DNA from: Granulicella sibirica
GTDB taxonomy: Bacteria > Acidobacteriota > Terriglobia > Terriglobales > Acidobacteriaceae
DNA length: 64,000 nucleotides
Assembly: GCF_004115155.1 (NCBI RefSeq)
Contig: NZ_RDSM01000002.1
Location: 868,001 to 932,000 of the forward strand
Direction of reading: 5' to 3'
Shown: one piece after another, positions 1 to 13,310 of the stretch
Position numbering within the stretch: the stretch's first letter is position 1
How the letters are laid out: each line of letters starts with the position of its first letter
Notes under the pieces: model-generated
Database searches by the model: none
What the model saw: only the letters and a program-made list of their open reading frames with translations
Told to the model about the DNA's origin: nothing
Translations under genes and position numbers: made by a program

Positions 1-101
1 TCGCCCGTAAGCGGCCAGCCGTGGATCAGGACCACGGGCTTGCCGGTTCCGAGGTCGCGAAAGAAAATTTCGACGTTATCTTTGGTGGTGATGTAAGGCA
101 T
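1..101 (-). CDS. alpha/beta hydrolase, 5' fragment cut by window edge
   Basis: The minus strand from 101 reads MPYITTKDNVEIFFRDLGTG followed by KPVVLIHGWPLTGD, then leaves the window. The VVLIHGWPL stretch is the oxyanion-hole HGWP region of alpha/beta hydrolases of the non-heme chloroperoxidase/esterase type. The nucleophile elbow and catalytic His lie outside the window, so substrate cannot be judged. The gene is downstream of the atp operon on the same strand but separated from it by a strong terminator, so it is probably a separate transcription unit. Confidence 0.75.
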   Translation of the reverse strand, partial: MPYITTKDNVEIFFRDLGTGKPVVLIHGWPLTG

Positions 102-178
102 CCGATTCTCCTGAGGGCTTGGATGCTCGGGAGGAAAGCTGGCAGGAGGGACAGCGGGCTTATGGCTTTTGTGCAATG

Positions 179-207
179 AAAACGGCGACCCGCTTGGGGT
201 CGCCGTT
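179..207 (-). terminator. intrinsic terminator of the atpF'-atpC operon
   Basis: An 11-bp perfect stem, AACGGCGACCC at 181-191 against GGGTCGCCGTT at 197-207, closes a 5-nt loop. Read on the minus strand it runs into TTTTC, and it lies 23 bases past the atpC stop. Nothing else is evident in 102-229. Confidence 0.85.
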
Positions 208-229
208 CTGAGGAAGCATTTCGATCAGG

Positions 230-673
230 TTAGAGGCTGCGGCCTTCGGCAGAGGCGAGTTTCTCTTCGCCGCGGCGCGTGATGGCATTGGCCTCGTCGT
301 AGACCTCGCCGTTATCGCCCGCTTCGGCCCACATCTTCTGGCCGTCGTTGATCTCCTGCTGGGCTTCCGCCTTATCGATCTCCGAGGGCACGATGGCGGT
401 CTCGGCAAGGATAGTGACGCGCTCTGGGAGCACCTCGACGAATCCCCAGGCGACGAAGAACTTCTGCTCGCCGGAGTTGCCTCCGTGGAGACGAACCTCA
501 CCCGCGCCGAGTTCGGCCAGGAGAGGAGCGGCCCCGTAAAGGGCTTCGAGGTAGCCTGCGCTCGCGGGAAGTTCGACGGCATCCGCCGTCGTATCGACGA
601 GGATGCGATCGGGGGTGACGAGGCGGACCTGAAGCTGGCCCGCCGTACTCGTGTTGGAAGGAGTGTCAGCCAT
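230..673 (-). CDS. atpC: F1 ATP synthase epsilon subunit
   Basis: Epsilon subunit of the F1 central stalk; it couples rotation and can inhibit ATP hydrolysis. The 147-residue product has the family N-terminal beta-sandwich (LQVRLVTPDRILVD near 14-27, then the acidic/Gly segment around GYLEALYGAAPLL). A charged C-terminal helical part (KAEAQQEINDGQKMW onward) follows. Length is close to the family norm of about 135-140. It starts 3 bp after the atpD stop and is the last gene of the F1 operon, immediately before the terminator at 179-207. Confidence 0.93.
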   Translation of the reverse strand: MADTPSNTSTAGQLQVRLVTPDRILVDTTADAVELPASAGYLEALYGAAPLLAELGAGEVRLHGGNSGEQKFFVAWGFVEVLPERVTILAETAIVPSEIDKAEAQQEINDGQKMWAEAGDNGEVYDEANAITRRGEEKLASAEGRSL

Positions 674-676
674 GAG

Positions 677-2131
<1,455 letters not shown>

Positions 2132-2368
2132 TTACTGCCCCATTGCGATTGGGACTTCAATGTATTCGGCCAGGGTGGTGGGCCGGGGTATCGTCTCGCC
2201 GTGTTCCTTCATGGCGATGAGGTGTCCGGCAATGGCCTCGCGGATATTGCTCTCGGTCTCCGCAAGGGTATCGCCGACCGTGATGCAGCCGGGAAGATCG
2301 GGAACGAACGCGCCGTATCCGTCTTCGGACCGTTCGAACACCACCGCGTATTTGAGAGGTTCCGTCAT
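2132..2368 (-). CDS. hicB: HicB-family antitoxin, embedded in atp operon
   Basis: A 78-residue protein with the HicB partial RNase-H-like fold signature: YAVVFERSEDGYGAFVPDLP, then GCITVGDTLAETESN, then the ending GETIPRP. HicB proteins bind and neutralise HicA; many also carry a C-terminal helix-turn-helix or ribbon-helix-helix domain for autorepression. Here the chain stops about 15 residues after the core, so no DNA-binding domain is visible. The start overlaps the hicA stop by 4 nt (ATGA), giving translational coupling. It lies between hicA and atpD on the same strand. Role as antitoxin is inferred from family and pairing. Confidence 0.85.
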   Translation of the reverse strand: MTEPLKYAVVFERSEDGYGAFVPDLPGCITVGDTLAETESNIREAIAGHLIAMKEHGETIPRPTTLAEYIEVPIAMGQ

Positions 2369-2550
2369 TTTAGTTTCGCCTGCTTCAACACACTGTTCTT
2401 CGTGCCTTCCGGGATGTCCTTTCCCAACTGCCCGGGAATGGTGACGGTACCGGTTTTCGTCGGATGGTAAAAGTGACGGTGACTACCCGTCGTTCGTACG
2501 TGATACCAGCCGTCCTGCTCGATCAACTTGATGATGTCACGAACCTTCAT
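2365..2550 (-). CDS. hicA: HicA-family mRNA interferase toxin, embedded in atp operon
   Basis: A 61-residue protein matching HicA, a small double-stranded-RNA-binding-like fold that cleaves mRNA independently of the ribosome. The family pattern is clear: VRDIIKLIEQDGWYHVRTTG, then SHRHFYHP, with the catalytic-type His in GSHRHF at about 24-26, then the Thr/Val-rich strand and the C-terminal basic helix SVLKQAKL. No active-site loss is seen, so it may be functional. It starts 12 bp after atpG and overlaps hicB by 4 nt. No promoter is evident in the 12-bp gap; expression is probably from the atp promoter. Confidence 0.85.
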   Translation of the reverse strand: MKVRDIIKLIEQDGWYHVRTTGSHRHFYHPTKTGTVTIPGQLGKDIPEGTKNSVLKQAKLK

Positions 2551-2562
2551 GGAGCGGTCCGG

Positions 2563-3654
<1,092 letters not shown>

Positions 3655-3657
3655 GGT

Positions 3658-5823
<2,166 letters not shown>

Positions 5824-5824
<1 letters not shown>

Positions 5825-6555
5825 TAGTTCTGACCTTCCTTCGATTCGTCGCCGCCAAGCTTGCGCGCGAAGTTCTGTACAAGAAGGCGGTCCGTCTCAG
5901 CCGAGATGGAAAGCTTCCGCGCGGCCTGCTCGATGGCAAGCTCAGCCGCATACTGCTGGATGGAGCGCTGCGCATGAGTGGTCGCCGTGGCGATCTCCTG
6001 CTCGGCAGCGGCGAGGATCTTTGCCTTCTCGTCTTCCACTGAAGCCTTGATGCGCTTCTCGTCGAGCGCCGAATCCTTCTCCGCCTGGTCCTTCAAACCG
6101 GCGATCTGTTCGTCGAGCTTGCTCAGGCGCGCTTCGACGCTGTTAAGCCGGATGCTCGCCTCTTCGGTTGCGGTACGCGCGTCGACAAGTTGCTTCTGGA
6201 TCGTCGTGTTGCGGTCGCGGAAGGTCTTGGGAAGCGTGCGGACGAGAAACCAGAGAACAAGGCCGGCGAGGATAAGAAAGTTCAGCCAGGTGAAAGCAGT
6301 CGCAGCCTGATCCGCATTCAGACCAAGAGCCCGTCCGAACGCCTGGACCGAAGCGGACTTGCGATACACGGCAGTCTCATCTTCCTCTTCCTTCTTCTTC
6401 TCGGGTACGGTTGCCGCAGGAGTGCTGGACTGGGCAGCGGTTGTGGTCTGCGGAGCATCCTGGGCACGCGCGGCAGGCACTGTTCCGGCAAAGCCCGTAA
6501 GCACAAACGCTACAAGGGAAGCCTGAAGGAGGCGCTTGATCGAGAGGATCTTCAC
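5824..6555 (-). CDS. atpF: F0 ATP synthase b subunit with N-terminal signal sequence
   Basis: Peripheral stalk b-type subunit, 243 residues, longer than the usual ~156-170. Residues 1-31 form a signal-peptide-like segment (MKILSIKRLL, hydrophobic core ASLVAFVLTGFAG, ending AARA). A ~70-residue Pro/Thr/Glu-rich stretch follows (EKKKEEEDE). Then comes the true membrane helix at about 88-108 (FTWLNFLILAGLVLWFLVRT) and a long alpha-helical coiled coil. Two hydrophobic segments imply either a cleaved leader or a double-spanning b subunit. It overlaps atpF' by 4 nt and atpH by 1 nt. Confidence 0.92.
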
Positions 6556-7016
6556 TGTTGCACCTCCGAAGAGATGCCGGCGGGAAGAACGGCACGCATA
6601 ATCTGTTCGCTGAGCGCGGCGCTGAGGCCTTCGATCTGCTGGCGGGCGGTTGCGGCGGTCTGCTCGATCTCCTGTTTGGCTGCGGCGACACGCTGCTGCG
6701 TCGCGGTCCGAGCCTGATCCAGGGCAGCATCGCGCTCAGCCGTCCACTGCTTCAGCTTTGCGTCGCGCGCAGCGAAGATCTCGGACTTTGCGGCCCGTAG
6801 CTTGTCTTCGTACACAGCGGTCTCGGCTTCGGCAGCCGAAATCGCTCCCTTGGCTTGCTCGATCGCTCCGCTCGTACGGGCGCGGCGTTCCGCCAGGGTA
6901 CGGTCGAGAGGACGGCGCACAAGGAAGCCGTAAAGAACGACCAGGAGAATGAAGAAGATCATGGTCGGTATGGAACCGAGCACAAGATCACCGAGTTGAT
7001 TCAGAATTAGATCCAT
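6552..7016 (-). CDS. atpF': F0 ATP synthase b' subunit
   Basis: First gene of the operon, 154 residues. One N-terminal membrane helix (IPTMIFFILLVVLYGFLV near 16-33) is followed by a continuous Ala/Glu/Gln/Lys-rich helix, as in b-type stalk subunits. It differs clearly from the neighbouring b, so the peripheral stalk is probably a b/b' heterodimer as known in cyanobacteria, chloroplasts and some other bacteria. The ATG is followed by MDLILNQLGDLVLG. It overlaps atpF by 4 nt (ATGA). Confidence 0.92.
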   Translation of the reverse strand: MDLILNQLGDLVLGSIPTMIFFILLVVLYGFLVRRPLDRTLAERRARTSGAIEQAKGAISAAEAETAVYEDKLRAAKSEIFAARDAKLKQWTAERDAALDQARTATQQRVAAAKQEIEQTAATARQQIEGLSAALSEQIMRAVLPAGISSEVQQ

Positions 7017-7109
7017 TTTTAGGGTAGCCGGTCGTCGTGTGTGGTCAGAGCTTCCGTTTGGTGAGTCCCGCGGACCGAACCGGACCGATCCGCCCGACAG
7101 CGTGCGTAG

Positions 7110-7138
7110 AACATAGCATCGGGGGATGGGATCGACAA
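7110..7138 (-). promoter_or_regulatory. candidate sigma70-type promoter of atp operon (proximal)
   Basis: On the minus strand TTGTCG (7133-7138) is followed after 17 nt by TATGTT (7110-7115). Each box matches 4 of 6 consensus bases with ideal spacing. It lies about 95 bp upstream of the atpF' start in the otherwise gene-free 7017-7299 region. Confidence 0.4.
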
Positions 7139-7161
7139 GGTAGGGCGGTGAGTACCTTCCA

Positions 7162-7191
7162 TTTTTAGCAAAGGCAGACTGAGGGTGTCAA
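7162..7191 (-). promoter_or_regulatory. candidate sigma70-type promoter of atp operon (distal)
   Basis: On the minus strand a perfect TTGACA (7186-7191) is followed by an AT run, CTAAAA or TAAAAA (7162-7168), at 17-18 nt. It lies about 150 bp upstream of atpF', so transcripts would have a long leader and could be in tandem with the candidate at 7110-7138. Confidence 0.45.
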
Positions 7192-7299
7192 ACCTCTTTA
7201 CGTCGATGATCGGACGGATTGTGCGATAAACGAATCCGTATCTCTTTTCCCACCAAACACTTCCCGGGACCGGTCCGGAATGCGTTTCCCGGAACACCT

Positions 7300-8799
7300 T
7301 CAGGCCGTCCGTTCCCGGAATCTTCGAAAACGGTTGAGCAGGGAAGCAGGACCGCGGGCCCGAAAGAAGATGAGGTTCCCTTCGAAGCGCTTTTCTTCGA
7401 CGATCGCTCCCGCCTCAAGCGACGCCAGCACCGATCCCTCGGATTGCGGAAGCCGGAAGCTGCCTTCAATCAGCGGATCGACCACCAGTGCATCGTCGAT
7501 CGCCTTCAGCAGGGCGTCGAGACCGAGATGTTTGAGGCCGGAGACCGGCACAGCTCCTCTCGTGTAGATCAGCGTCTCTCGCTCGCGTTCAGGAACGAGA
7601 TCGATCTTATTCAGCACCTGGACGACCGGCTTATCCTTCACGGAGAGCTCGGCGAGCACTTTCTCCACCTGGAGCTTCTGTTCCTCGACCATCGGGCTCG
7701 AGGCGTCCTGAACGTGGAGGAGGACCTCGGCTCGTTCGACCTCTTCAAGCGTCGCGCGGAAGCTGGTCACCAGTGTGTGAGGGAGATTACGGATGAAGCC
7801 GACCGTGTCCGATAGCAGGATCTTGCGCCGGGACGGTAGCTGAAGCTGCCTGAGCTTGGGGTCGAGCGTTGCGAACATCCTGGCGGACTCAAGAACCCCG
7901 GCCTCGGTCATCGCATTGAACAGCGTGCTCTTTCCGGCATTGGTGTACCCGACCAGCGCGACCACCGGAACCGGAACAGCCTCTCGACGTGAGCGTTGCT
8001 GGCGGCGGATGCGCCGGACCGCGTCGAGCTGATCCTTGATGTGGTCGATGCGCAGGTTGATCTTCCGGCGATCGGTCTCGAGCTGCGTTTCGCCCGGTCC
8101 CCTCGTCCCGATACCGCCGCCAAGCTGGCTCATGGCACGGCCTCGTCCGGACAGGCGGGGAAGCTGATACTCAAGCTGGGCAAGCTCGACCTGGAGTTGG
8201 CCCTCGCGGGTTCGAGCGTGGCGCGCGAAGATGTCGAGAATCAGCTGTGATCGGTCGATGACGTGGACCGGCAGCCGCGCTTCAATATTTCTGAGCTGCG
8301 ACGGCGTCAGGTCGTGGTCGAAAAGGACAAGGCTGGCGTTCGTGGAGGCGACCACGCCGACGATCTCCTCCAGCTTTCCTTCACCCACCAGCGAACGCGG
8401 ATCCGGCCTCGCGCGGCGCTGAACAATGGTGGCGGAAATCATCGCCCCCGCGGAGCGCGCAAGCTCTTCGAACTCCGCACGGCTTGCGTCGAAGTCGAGG
8501 TCGCGCGAGTCTTCATCGCTCGGAGCTTCTTCGCCCGCCATAATTGCGGCGGCGCCACGCGCAAGCCGCGCCGCCGTCGTCAGCTTCCGTTTGCGCTGGT
8601 CAGCCGTAAACTCCACCACGACCAGGACGGCCAGCTCCGTCTGCGTTTTATCGGTGAGAGAACGTGCTTCGCGCGCGGCAATTGCGGCGGCCTGCGCCTC
8701 GCTTGCTTCTACGAGACTTCGGCGCGCCGGTTTTCCGCGGGTCTTGCGCGTTGGTTGTTCGTCAGGGCTGGCTTCGGGCGAAGCCTTCTTGGATTTCAA
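7300..8799 (-). CDS. hflX: HflX-type ribosome-splitting GTPase
   Basis: GTPase that binds the 50S subunit and in well-studied species rescues or splits stalled ribosomes under heat or translation stress. 499 residues. The HflX domain carries [19 protein letters not shown] around 227-245. The GTPase motifs are GYTNAGKST at 284-292, DTVGF at 331-335 and NKID at 397-400. A basic/Ala-rich N-terminal extension of ~50 residues precedes the conserved part. The start is TTG at 8799 with an AAGAG stretch upstream; the next in-frame Met is at residue 87, too late for the fold. It lies 31 bp after hfq, a linkage also known from Proteobacteria. Confidence 0.93.
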   Translation of the reverse strand: MKSKKASPEASPDEQPTRKTRGKPARRSLVEASEAQAAAIAAREARSLTDKTQTELAVLVVVEFTADQRKRKLTTAARLARGAAAIMAGEEAPSDEDSRDLDFDASRAEFEELARSAGAMISATIVQRRARPDPRSLVGEGKLEEIVGVVASTNASLVLFDHDLTPSQLRNIEARLPVHVIDRSQLILDIFARHARTREGQLQVELAQLEYQLPRLSGRGRAMSQLGGGIGTRGPGETQLETDRRKINLRIDHIKDQLDAVRRIRRQQRSRREAVPVPVVALVGYTNAGKSTLFNAMTEAGVLESARMFATLDPKLRQLQLPSRRKILLSDTVGFIRNLPHTLVTSFRATLEEVERAEVLLHVQDASSPMVEEQKLQVEKVLAELSVKDKPVVQVLNKIDLVPERERETLIYTRGAVPVSGLKHLGLDALLKAIDDALVVDPLIEGSFRLPQSEGSVLASLEAGAIVEEKRFEGNLIFFRARGPASLLNRFRRFRERTA

Positions 8800-8830
8800 A
8801 CGCTCTTACTCTTTAAAAAAGACGAAGGTT

Positions 8831-9148
8831 TCAGTGGTCGGAACCCACAGGCACCTGGCTGTCATGGGACGACGTGCTGGAATGAGCGGAGGACGACGAG
8901 CTGTGGCGCACGTCCGACTTGGCCTCGCCATGAGCCCCCGAGCGACCGCTGACGACCGTCGAGATGGCATGCTTGAAGATCAACTGCTCCTGGCTGTTGT
9001 TCTCGAGCAGGACCGAGTACTTGTCGAACGAACGGATCTTTCCCGTCAATTTCACGCCACTGACCAGGTAAATGGTGATGGGACTCTTGTCTTTGCGGAC
9101 CGTGTTCAAGAACGTGTCCTGGATGTTCTGTGCCGGCTTTGAATCCAT
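8831..9148 (-). CDS. hfq: RNA chaperone Hfq
   Basis: Sm-like hexameric RNA chaperone that helps small RNAs pair with mRNAs. The Sm1 region ([20 protein letters not shown]) and Sm2 region ([16 protein letters not shown]) are clear; the family KH motif appears as FKHAIST. The C-terminal tail is a ~35-residue Ser/His-rich disordered stretch, giving 105 residues in all. The ATG at 9148 (MDSKPAQN) is chosen because AAGGAG sits 9 nt upstream. A TTG three codons earlier would abut that SD directly. It heads the hfq-hflX unit. Confidence 0.95.
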   Translation of the reverse strand: MDSKPAQNIQDTFLNTVRKDKSPITIYLVSGVKLTGKIRSFDKYSVLLENNSQEQLIFKHAISTVVSGRSGAHGEAKSDVRHSSSSSAHSSTSSHDSQVPVGSDH

Positions 9149-9287
9149 GGGCTGCAACTCCTTACGTCAGTCGTTCAATCGGTAAAACTTCCGCTCGGCG
9201 GACCGGAATACGCCCTGCCTGCCACGTTTAGCTTGTTTCACCATGCCGGATGTGCCGGGATACTTCTTAATCTATCCGAGCCAAACA

Positions 9288-9316
9288 ACAATACGAGTAT
9301 CCACCGCATATATCAA
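9288..9316 (-). promoter_or_regulatory. candidate promoter of hfq-hflX
   Basis: On the minus strand TTGATA (9311-9316; 5/6 match) and TATTGT (9288-9293; 4/6) are separated by exactly 17 nt, about 140 bp upstream of the hfq ATG. The rest of the 285-bp divergent region 9149-9433 shows no gene other than the short leader frame at 9418-9444. Confidence 0.45.
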
Positions 9317-9417
9317 GCAGTTACATGGATGGACGCCCCGTTCGTGCAATCTGTTTACCGAAAGTCATCGTATATGAATCCGGGCCTTGTTCCACAACTT
9401 CATTGAGGTAACCGTGC

Positions 9418-9444
9418 ATGTACCATCATTTCAGTGACTACTGA
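9418..9444 (+). other. possible 8-codon leader peptide before DegT gene
   Basis: ATG at 9418 with GAGGT (9405-9409) 8 nt upstream reads MYHHFSDY then TGA, overlapping the GTG start of the next gene at 9434 in another frame. The SD fits the leader ATG better than the GTG. It could be a coupling or attenuating leader, or chance. Confidence 0.25.
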
Positions 9445-10606
9445 TCCATCCATCCCTGCCTCTCCGGGCCGTTTTCAGCCCGTTCCTATGTTGGACTTCA
9501 GCCGCCAGTTCAAGGTCATCCGCGAGGAAGTGATGGCCGCCCTGGAAGCTGTCTGCGACTCGCAACGCTTCATCCTCGGCCCCGAAGTCGACGGGTTCGA
9601 GAGAGCCGTCACCGCCGCCTGCCGCGCCCCGTATGCCATCGGATGCGCCAGTGGCACGGACGCTCTCTGGCTCGCCCTTGCTGCGGCCGGCATCGGCCCC
9701 GGCGACTCCGTCATCACCACGCCATTCAGCTTCTTCGCCACGGTAAGCTCGATCCTTCGCTGCGGCGCGAAGCCAGTCCTCGCCGACATCGACCCCCAGA
9801 GCTTCAACCTAGACCCCGCCGCAGTGACGGCCCTTCTCGAAGGCTCGGGAGGCAATGTCATTCGCGGAGTCATGCCGGTTCACCTCTACGGCCAGTGCGC
9901 CGACTGGGATGAGTTCTCCGCCATGCGCAAGACGTTTGGAATCTGTCTGATCGAAGACGCCGCCCAGGCCTTTGGAGCAAGCTGGCGCGGCATGCCGGCC
10001 GGAGCCCTCGGCGACGCCGCTGCCTTCTCGTTCTACCCCACGAAAAACCTCGCCGCGATGGGCGACGCCGGCCTAGTCACCACCACCTCCCCGCAGATCG
10101 ACGATCGCGTCCGAAGTCTCCGCGCCCACGGCATGCGTCGTCGTTACTACCACGACGAGATCGGCTGGAACTCCCGCCTCGACACCCTCCAGGCCGCCGT
10201 CCTGCAGGTCAAGCTCAAATATCTCCCCGAAGGGAACCTGAAGCGGCAGCAACTCGCCGCCCGTTACGACACCCTCTTCCAGGCCGCCCGCCTGCCGGAG
10301 CTGGGCATCGTCCTCCCGTTCGTCGACCCCCGCGGATCCCACGTCTTCCACCAGTACGTCATCCGGGCCCCGCGACGCGACGATCTCCGGGCCTTCCTTG
10401 CCCAGCAAAAGATCGGAAGCGAGATCTACTACCCGCTTCCACTCCACCTGCAAACCAGCCTCAAGAGCCTGGGCTACCGGCCCGGCGACTTTCCCGAATC
10501 CGAGAAAGCCGCTGCCGAGGTCCTTGCCCTGCCCATCTACCCCGAGCTTCGCCACGACGAGCAGGATACTGTCGTCGAAGCCATCGCGGCCTTCTACGGG
10601 GGCTAG
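9434..10606 (+). CDS. DegT/DnrJ/EryC1/StrS family PLP aminotransferase
   Basis: 390-residue sugar aminotransferase-type enzyme, using PLP to aminate keto-sugars for cell-surface polysaccharides or related metabolites. Family landmarks are GCASGTDALWLAL at about 70-82, EDAAQAFGA around Asp175, and the PLP lysine in FYPTKNLAAMGDAG at Lys204. A GTG at 9434 is taken as the start; ATG at 9488 (MLDFSRQFK) is a plausible alternative, since the first 18 residues are Pro/Ser-rich and weakly conserved. Its 3' end overlaps the convergent lipoprotein gene by 4 nt. No sugar-nucleotide genes are adjacent, so the substrate is unknown. Confidence 0.88.
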   Translation: MTTDPSIPASPGRFQPVPMLDFSRQFKVIREEVMAALEAVCDSQRFILGPEVDGFERAVTAACRAPYAIGCASGTDALWLALAAAGIGPGDSVITTPFSFFATVSSILRCGAKPVLADIDPQSFNLDPAAVTALLEGSGGNVIRGVMPVHLYGQCADWDEFSAMRKTFGICLIEDAAQAFGASWRGMPAGALGDAAAFSFYPTKNLAAMGDAGLVTTTSPQIDDRVRSLRAHGMRRRYYHDEIGWNSRLDTLQAAVLQVKLKYLPEGNLKRQQLAARYDTLFQAARLPELGIVLPFVDPRGSHVFHQYVIRAPRRDDLRAFLAQQKIGSEIYYPLPLHLQTSLKSLGYRPGDFPESEKAAAEVLALPIYPELRHDEQDTVVEAIAAFYGG

Positions 10607-11865
10607 CGCTTCTTCTTCTTGCCCTTCTTATCCTTCTCCGGCGGAGGCTCCGGATGAGCCTCGTCTGGAGCCGTCTCACCAGGCGCGAGGATCCGATGCA
10701 CGGTGTTCCCCTCGAGCCGATACGTCTTGGTGATCACCTTGCCCGGAGACACAATACCCGTCACAGGATCGGGTGTTGGCACAGGCGAATCCGCCGCCAG
10801 CACCTTGTACGTGAAGCTCGGCAGTTCCTCCTGTGCGACAACTGCCTTCCCGTTTGGATCCTTCATCTTGCCGATCACAACTGGAAGATAGCCTTCAACG
10901 TTTTTCTCGCGGAATCCCGTCTCATAGCGATGTTTTTTGACATTCCAGGTGAATAGTCGCACCTGGTCGAAGTCGTACGCGAGTCCTGCCTTATAGGGGC
11001 TCAACACCGTCAGAAACACGGGAATATTCTTGTCATCCTGCGGAGCCTCGGGATCGTTGACGGTCGTCAGCACATAGGCTCCCACGAACCGCTGACCCTC
11101 CGCGTAGCGCGTCAGCGAGTCGGGAGCGTCGACGTCCATCATGCGGCTGTAGACCCAGCCGGTCCGATTCTGCGCGTCGCGTACCAGCCACCAGTCCTCC
11201 ATCAGCGGCAGCAGAACCGGTGGAGGTACAACCGCGGAGGCTGCCTTCCCGCTCTTCGCCCCGGAAGCCGCGACACCCGCCGCGGTAGAAGGCGTCGCAC
11301 TTCGTGTCGCCAGCACCCCCGGGGGCAAGGCTTTCGGAAGCGTCGCGCGCGCAATCAGCTTCAGCTTGTCCCCTTCGGCCAGCCGGTAGAACCGTTCCGT
11401 CTCGCGCCCCGGCTTGAGGTGCATGTAGACCTCATCCCGCACCACGCCCGAGGCGACCGCCGGGTCCTCCGCGTGATCCTTGGCGAGTTTATCGAACGCG
11501 TCGAACGTCTCCTGCGTCGCAACGGACTTCTCATCGATCCAGCCGATCTCGCCCTTCTCGGTCTTCACCTTGATGAAGCGCCGCCCACGCTCGAGCACCT
11601 CGAGCTTGTCCCCGTTCGTCACCGTCCCCGTCCGGTTCGAAACCGCCGCGATGCGGTCTCGGAGCAGACCCTGCTTTGCCGTCACGAAGACATACTGGCT
11701 GGACAGTTTCGGACGCATCCGGCTGCATCCCGAGCTGATCAGAATGCAGAAAAACAAGAGAATCAGGGATGAGCGAACGCGCCGCAATGGGCGGGAGACA
11801 TCGGCCGTGGATGTCAGGGTGGACGTTCCACGGGGGCCGAACGGGTCAAACGAAACTCGAGGCAT
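10603..11865 (-). CDS. lipoprotein with SH3-like domains
   Basis: 420 residues. A hydrophobic segment (SSLILLFFCILISSG) ends in a lipobox, LISSGC, with Cys47, so it is a probable lipoprotein. Residues ~55-115 look like a bacterial SH3 fold (GLLRDR, LEVLERGRRFIKVKTEKGEIGWIDE). A second such unit surrounds DWWLVRDAQNRTGWVYSRMM. The C-terminus is Pro/Lys-rich, ending KKGKKKKR. The 46 residues before the lipid Cys are long for a signal; an in-frame TTG at residue 27 would give a more usual leader but lacks an SD. Function unknown; SH3 domains suggest envelope or peptidoglycan association. Confidence 0.72.
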   Translation of the reverse strand: MPRVSFDPFGPRGTSTLTSTADVSRPLRRVRSSLILLFFCILISSGCSRMRPKLSSQYVFVTAKQGLLRDRIAAVSNRTGTVTNGDKLEVLERGRRFIKVKTEKGEIGWIDEKSVATQETFDAFDKLAKDHAEDPAVASGVVRDEVYMHLKPGRETERFYRLAEGDKLKLIARATLPKALPPGVLATRSATPSTAAGVAASGAKSGKAASAVVPPPVLLPLMEDWWLVRDAQNRTGWVYSRMMDVDAPDSLTRYAEGQRFVGAYVLTTVNDPEAPQDDKNIPVFLTVLSPYKAGLAYDFDQVRLFTWNVKKHRYETGFREKNVEGYLPVVIGKMKDPNGKAVVAQEELPSFTYKVLAADSPVPTPDPVTGIVSPGKVITKTYRLEGNTVHRILAPGETAPDEAHPEPPPEKDKKGKKKKR

Positions 11866-12028
11866 ACTGAGGGTGTTGCTCCTTCGATGCAGGGCTGATC
11901 GTGGGAAGGCCGAGTGGACTCCATCGGAGCCGATGCGGCGTAATCCCTTCTATTATCCGTGCTGTGGAAGCGCAGCCGCGAAGATTCTGCGTGTTCTGTT
12001 GGCGAGCGGGGTGACGATGCCCGGATCC

Positions 12029-13162
12029 CTAGTGGCTCATCGCAATGGCCGTCGCCCCGGTCGGGTCCGTTCCCGTCGCTGCCGTGCTGACCGAGTCAAG
12101 CATCCCGAGGCTCGTTGCGTCGAAGCTATACATCGTCAGGTCCGGAGAGCCGCCGAGCGACGCCGCCACGATGTATTTGCCGAGCGAATCCCGCCCAAGC
12201 GCCGTCACCAGCGATCCACTCGCGTAGGGCGAGGTTCCAAGCGCCGTCAACGCTCCGGTCGTCCCGATCGCGTAGCCCGAGATCGTACCGTCCGTCCGGT
12301 TGGCGGAATAGAGATAGGTTCCGGCGGAGTTGATCACGACCGAATAGGGTCCCGCCCCAGCCGCGAAAGGCGAGCCGGAAATAGAGTTCAGCGCTCCCGC
12401 CGTCCCGATCGTGTACACGGCGATCCCCGTCCCTGTCCCGCTGCGGGCGATATAGAGGTGCGTCGAAGTGGAGTCGACCGTAATCGCGTTGTCGCTCGTA
12501 ACGGTGGAGCCATCGAGCGTCTGGCTCAGGACTAACGCGCCCGTCGTCGTGTTGAACGTGAAAACAGCTTCGCCTCCTGTGCCCATCGCAGCGAAGACGA
12601 GCGTACCGCTTGGGGCCACCTTGATCATGCGCGGTGAGGTCGCACCGGAACCCGTAACCGCGAAGTTCGCGCCGTTCTCCGGAGTCAACGCACCGGTCGA
12701 GGTGTTGATCCCGAACTCATCGACAGTTACGCCGTTCGAGTCGAGCGCGAAAAGCCAGTTCCCGTCCGGGGAGACGTCAAGCGACACCGCCCCAACCGCG
12801 GCCAGAGCCGCCCCGCTGCTCAAAGCGGTCAGAGAGCCGTCCGTCGCGATCGAGTACCCATAGAGAGCCCCAAGGCTTCCCACATAAAGGAAGCTATTCG
12901 CAGGGGTAACGACAAGCGACGTTGGCGGAATCGGCAGAGAGTACGGAGAGTTGGTTACGCCGACGAGCGATCCGGAGGCCAGGGCAAAGCCTGAAATGGT
13001 GCTCGTCGTCGCATTGGCGACATAGGCAAAGCTCGTCGTCGTCGTGCCGCTGCCTCCGCCGCTCGTGGAGGTAGGAGGGACGAAGAAATTGCCGCATCCG
13101 CTGATCCCAAAAGGCGCAATCATCAACGCCACGACAGAAAACACCCGTAAACCAATCCGCAT
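12029..13162 (-). CDS. lactonase-like beta-propeller lipoprotein
   Basis: 377 residues, built of repeated ~45-residue beta-propeller blades such as YVANATTSTISGFAL, LYVGSLGALYGYSIATDG and LYSANRTDGTISGYAIGTTG, typical of the YncE/6-phosphogluconolactonase-like seven-bladed family. The leader MRIGLRVFSVVALMIAPFG ends in the lipobox ISGC, then a Ser/Gly/Thr linker. The ATG at 13162 is chosen over the TTG one codon upstream because GAGGAG lies 4 nt before it. Enzymatic function is unproven; many acidobacterial members are uncharacterised surface proteins. 11866-12028 holds nothing evident. Confidence 0.75.
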   Translation of the reverse strand: MRIGLRVFSVVALMIAPFGISGCGNFFVPPTSTSGGGSGTTTTSFAYVANATTSTISGFALASGSLVGVTNSPYSLPIPPTSLVVTPANSFLYVGSLGALYGYSIATDGSLTALSSGAALAAVGAVSLDVSPDGNWLFALDSNGVTVDEFGINTSTGALTPENGANFAVTGSGATSPRMIKVAPSGTLVFAAMGTGGEAVFTFNTTTGALVLSQTLDGSTVTSDNAITVDSTSTHLYIARSGTGTGIAVYTIGTAGALNSISGSPFAAGAGPYSVVINSAGTYLYSANRTDGTISGYAIGTTGALTALGTSPYASGSLVTALGRDSLGKYIVAASLGGSPDLTMYSFDATSLGMLDSVSTAATGTDPTGATAIAMSH

Positions 13163-13310
13163 CAAGCTCCTCGTTCGCGTCGCCGTTGGTAACGGGAGGC
13201 CGGTAATGGAAGGCCCCCTTCGGGCTGCCGTCTGCTATTGGACGCCTCACCGGGAGAAATCGCACCAGCAAGGTAGACGTTGGCAGTCAAGGAGAGGACG
13301 CGGATAGCGG

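Noticed and set aside
7019..7297. 92-codon minus-strand frame upstream of atpF'
   Set aside because: The frame has no recognisable protein character and overlaps two good promoter candidates; treated as promoter region.
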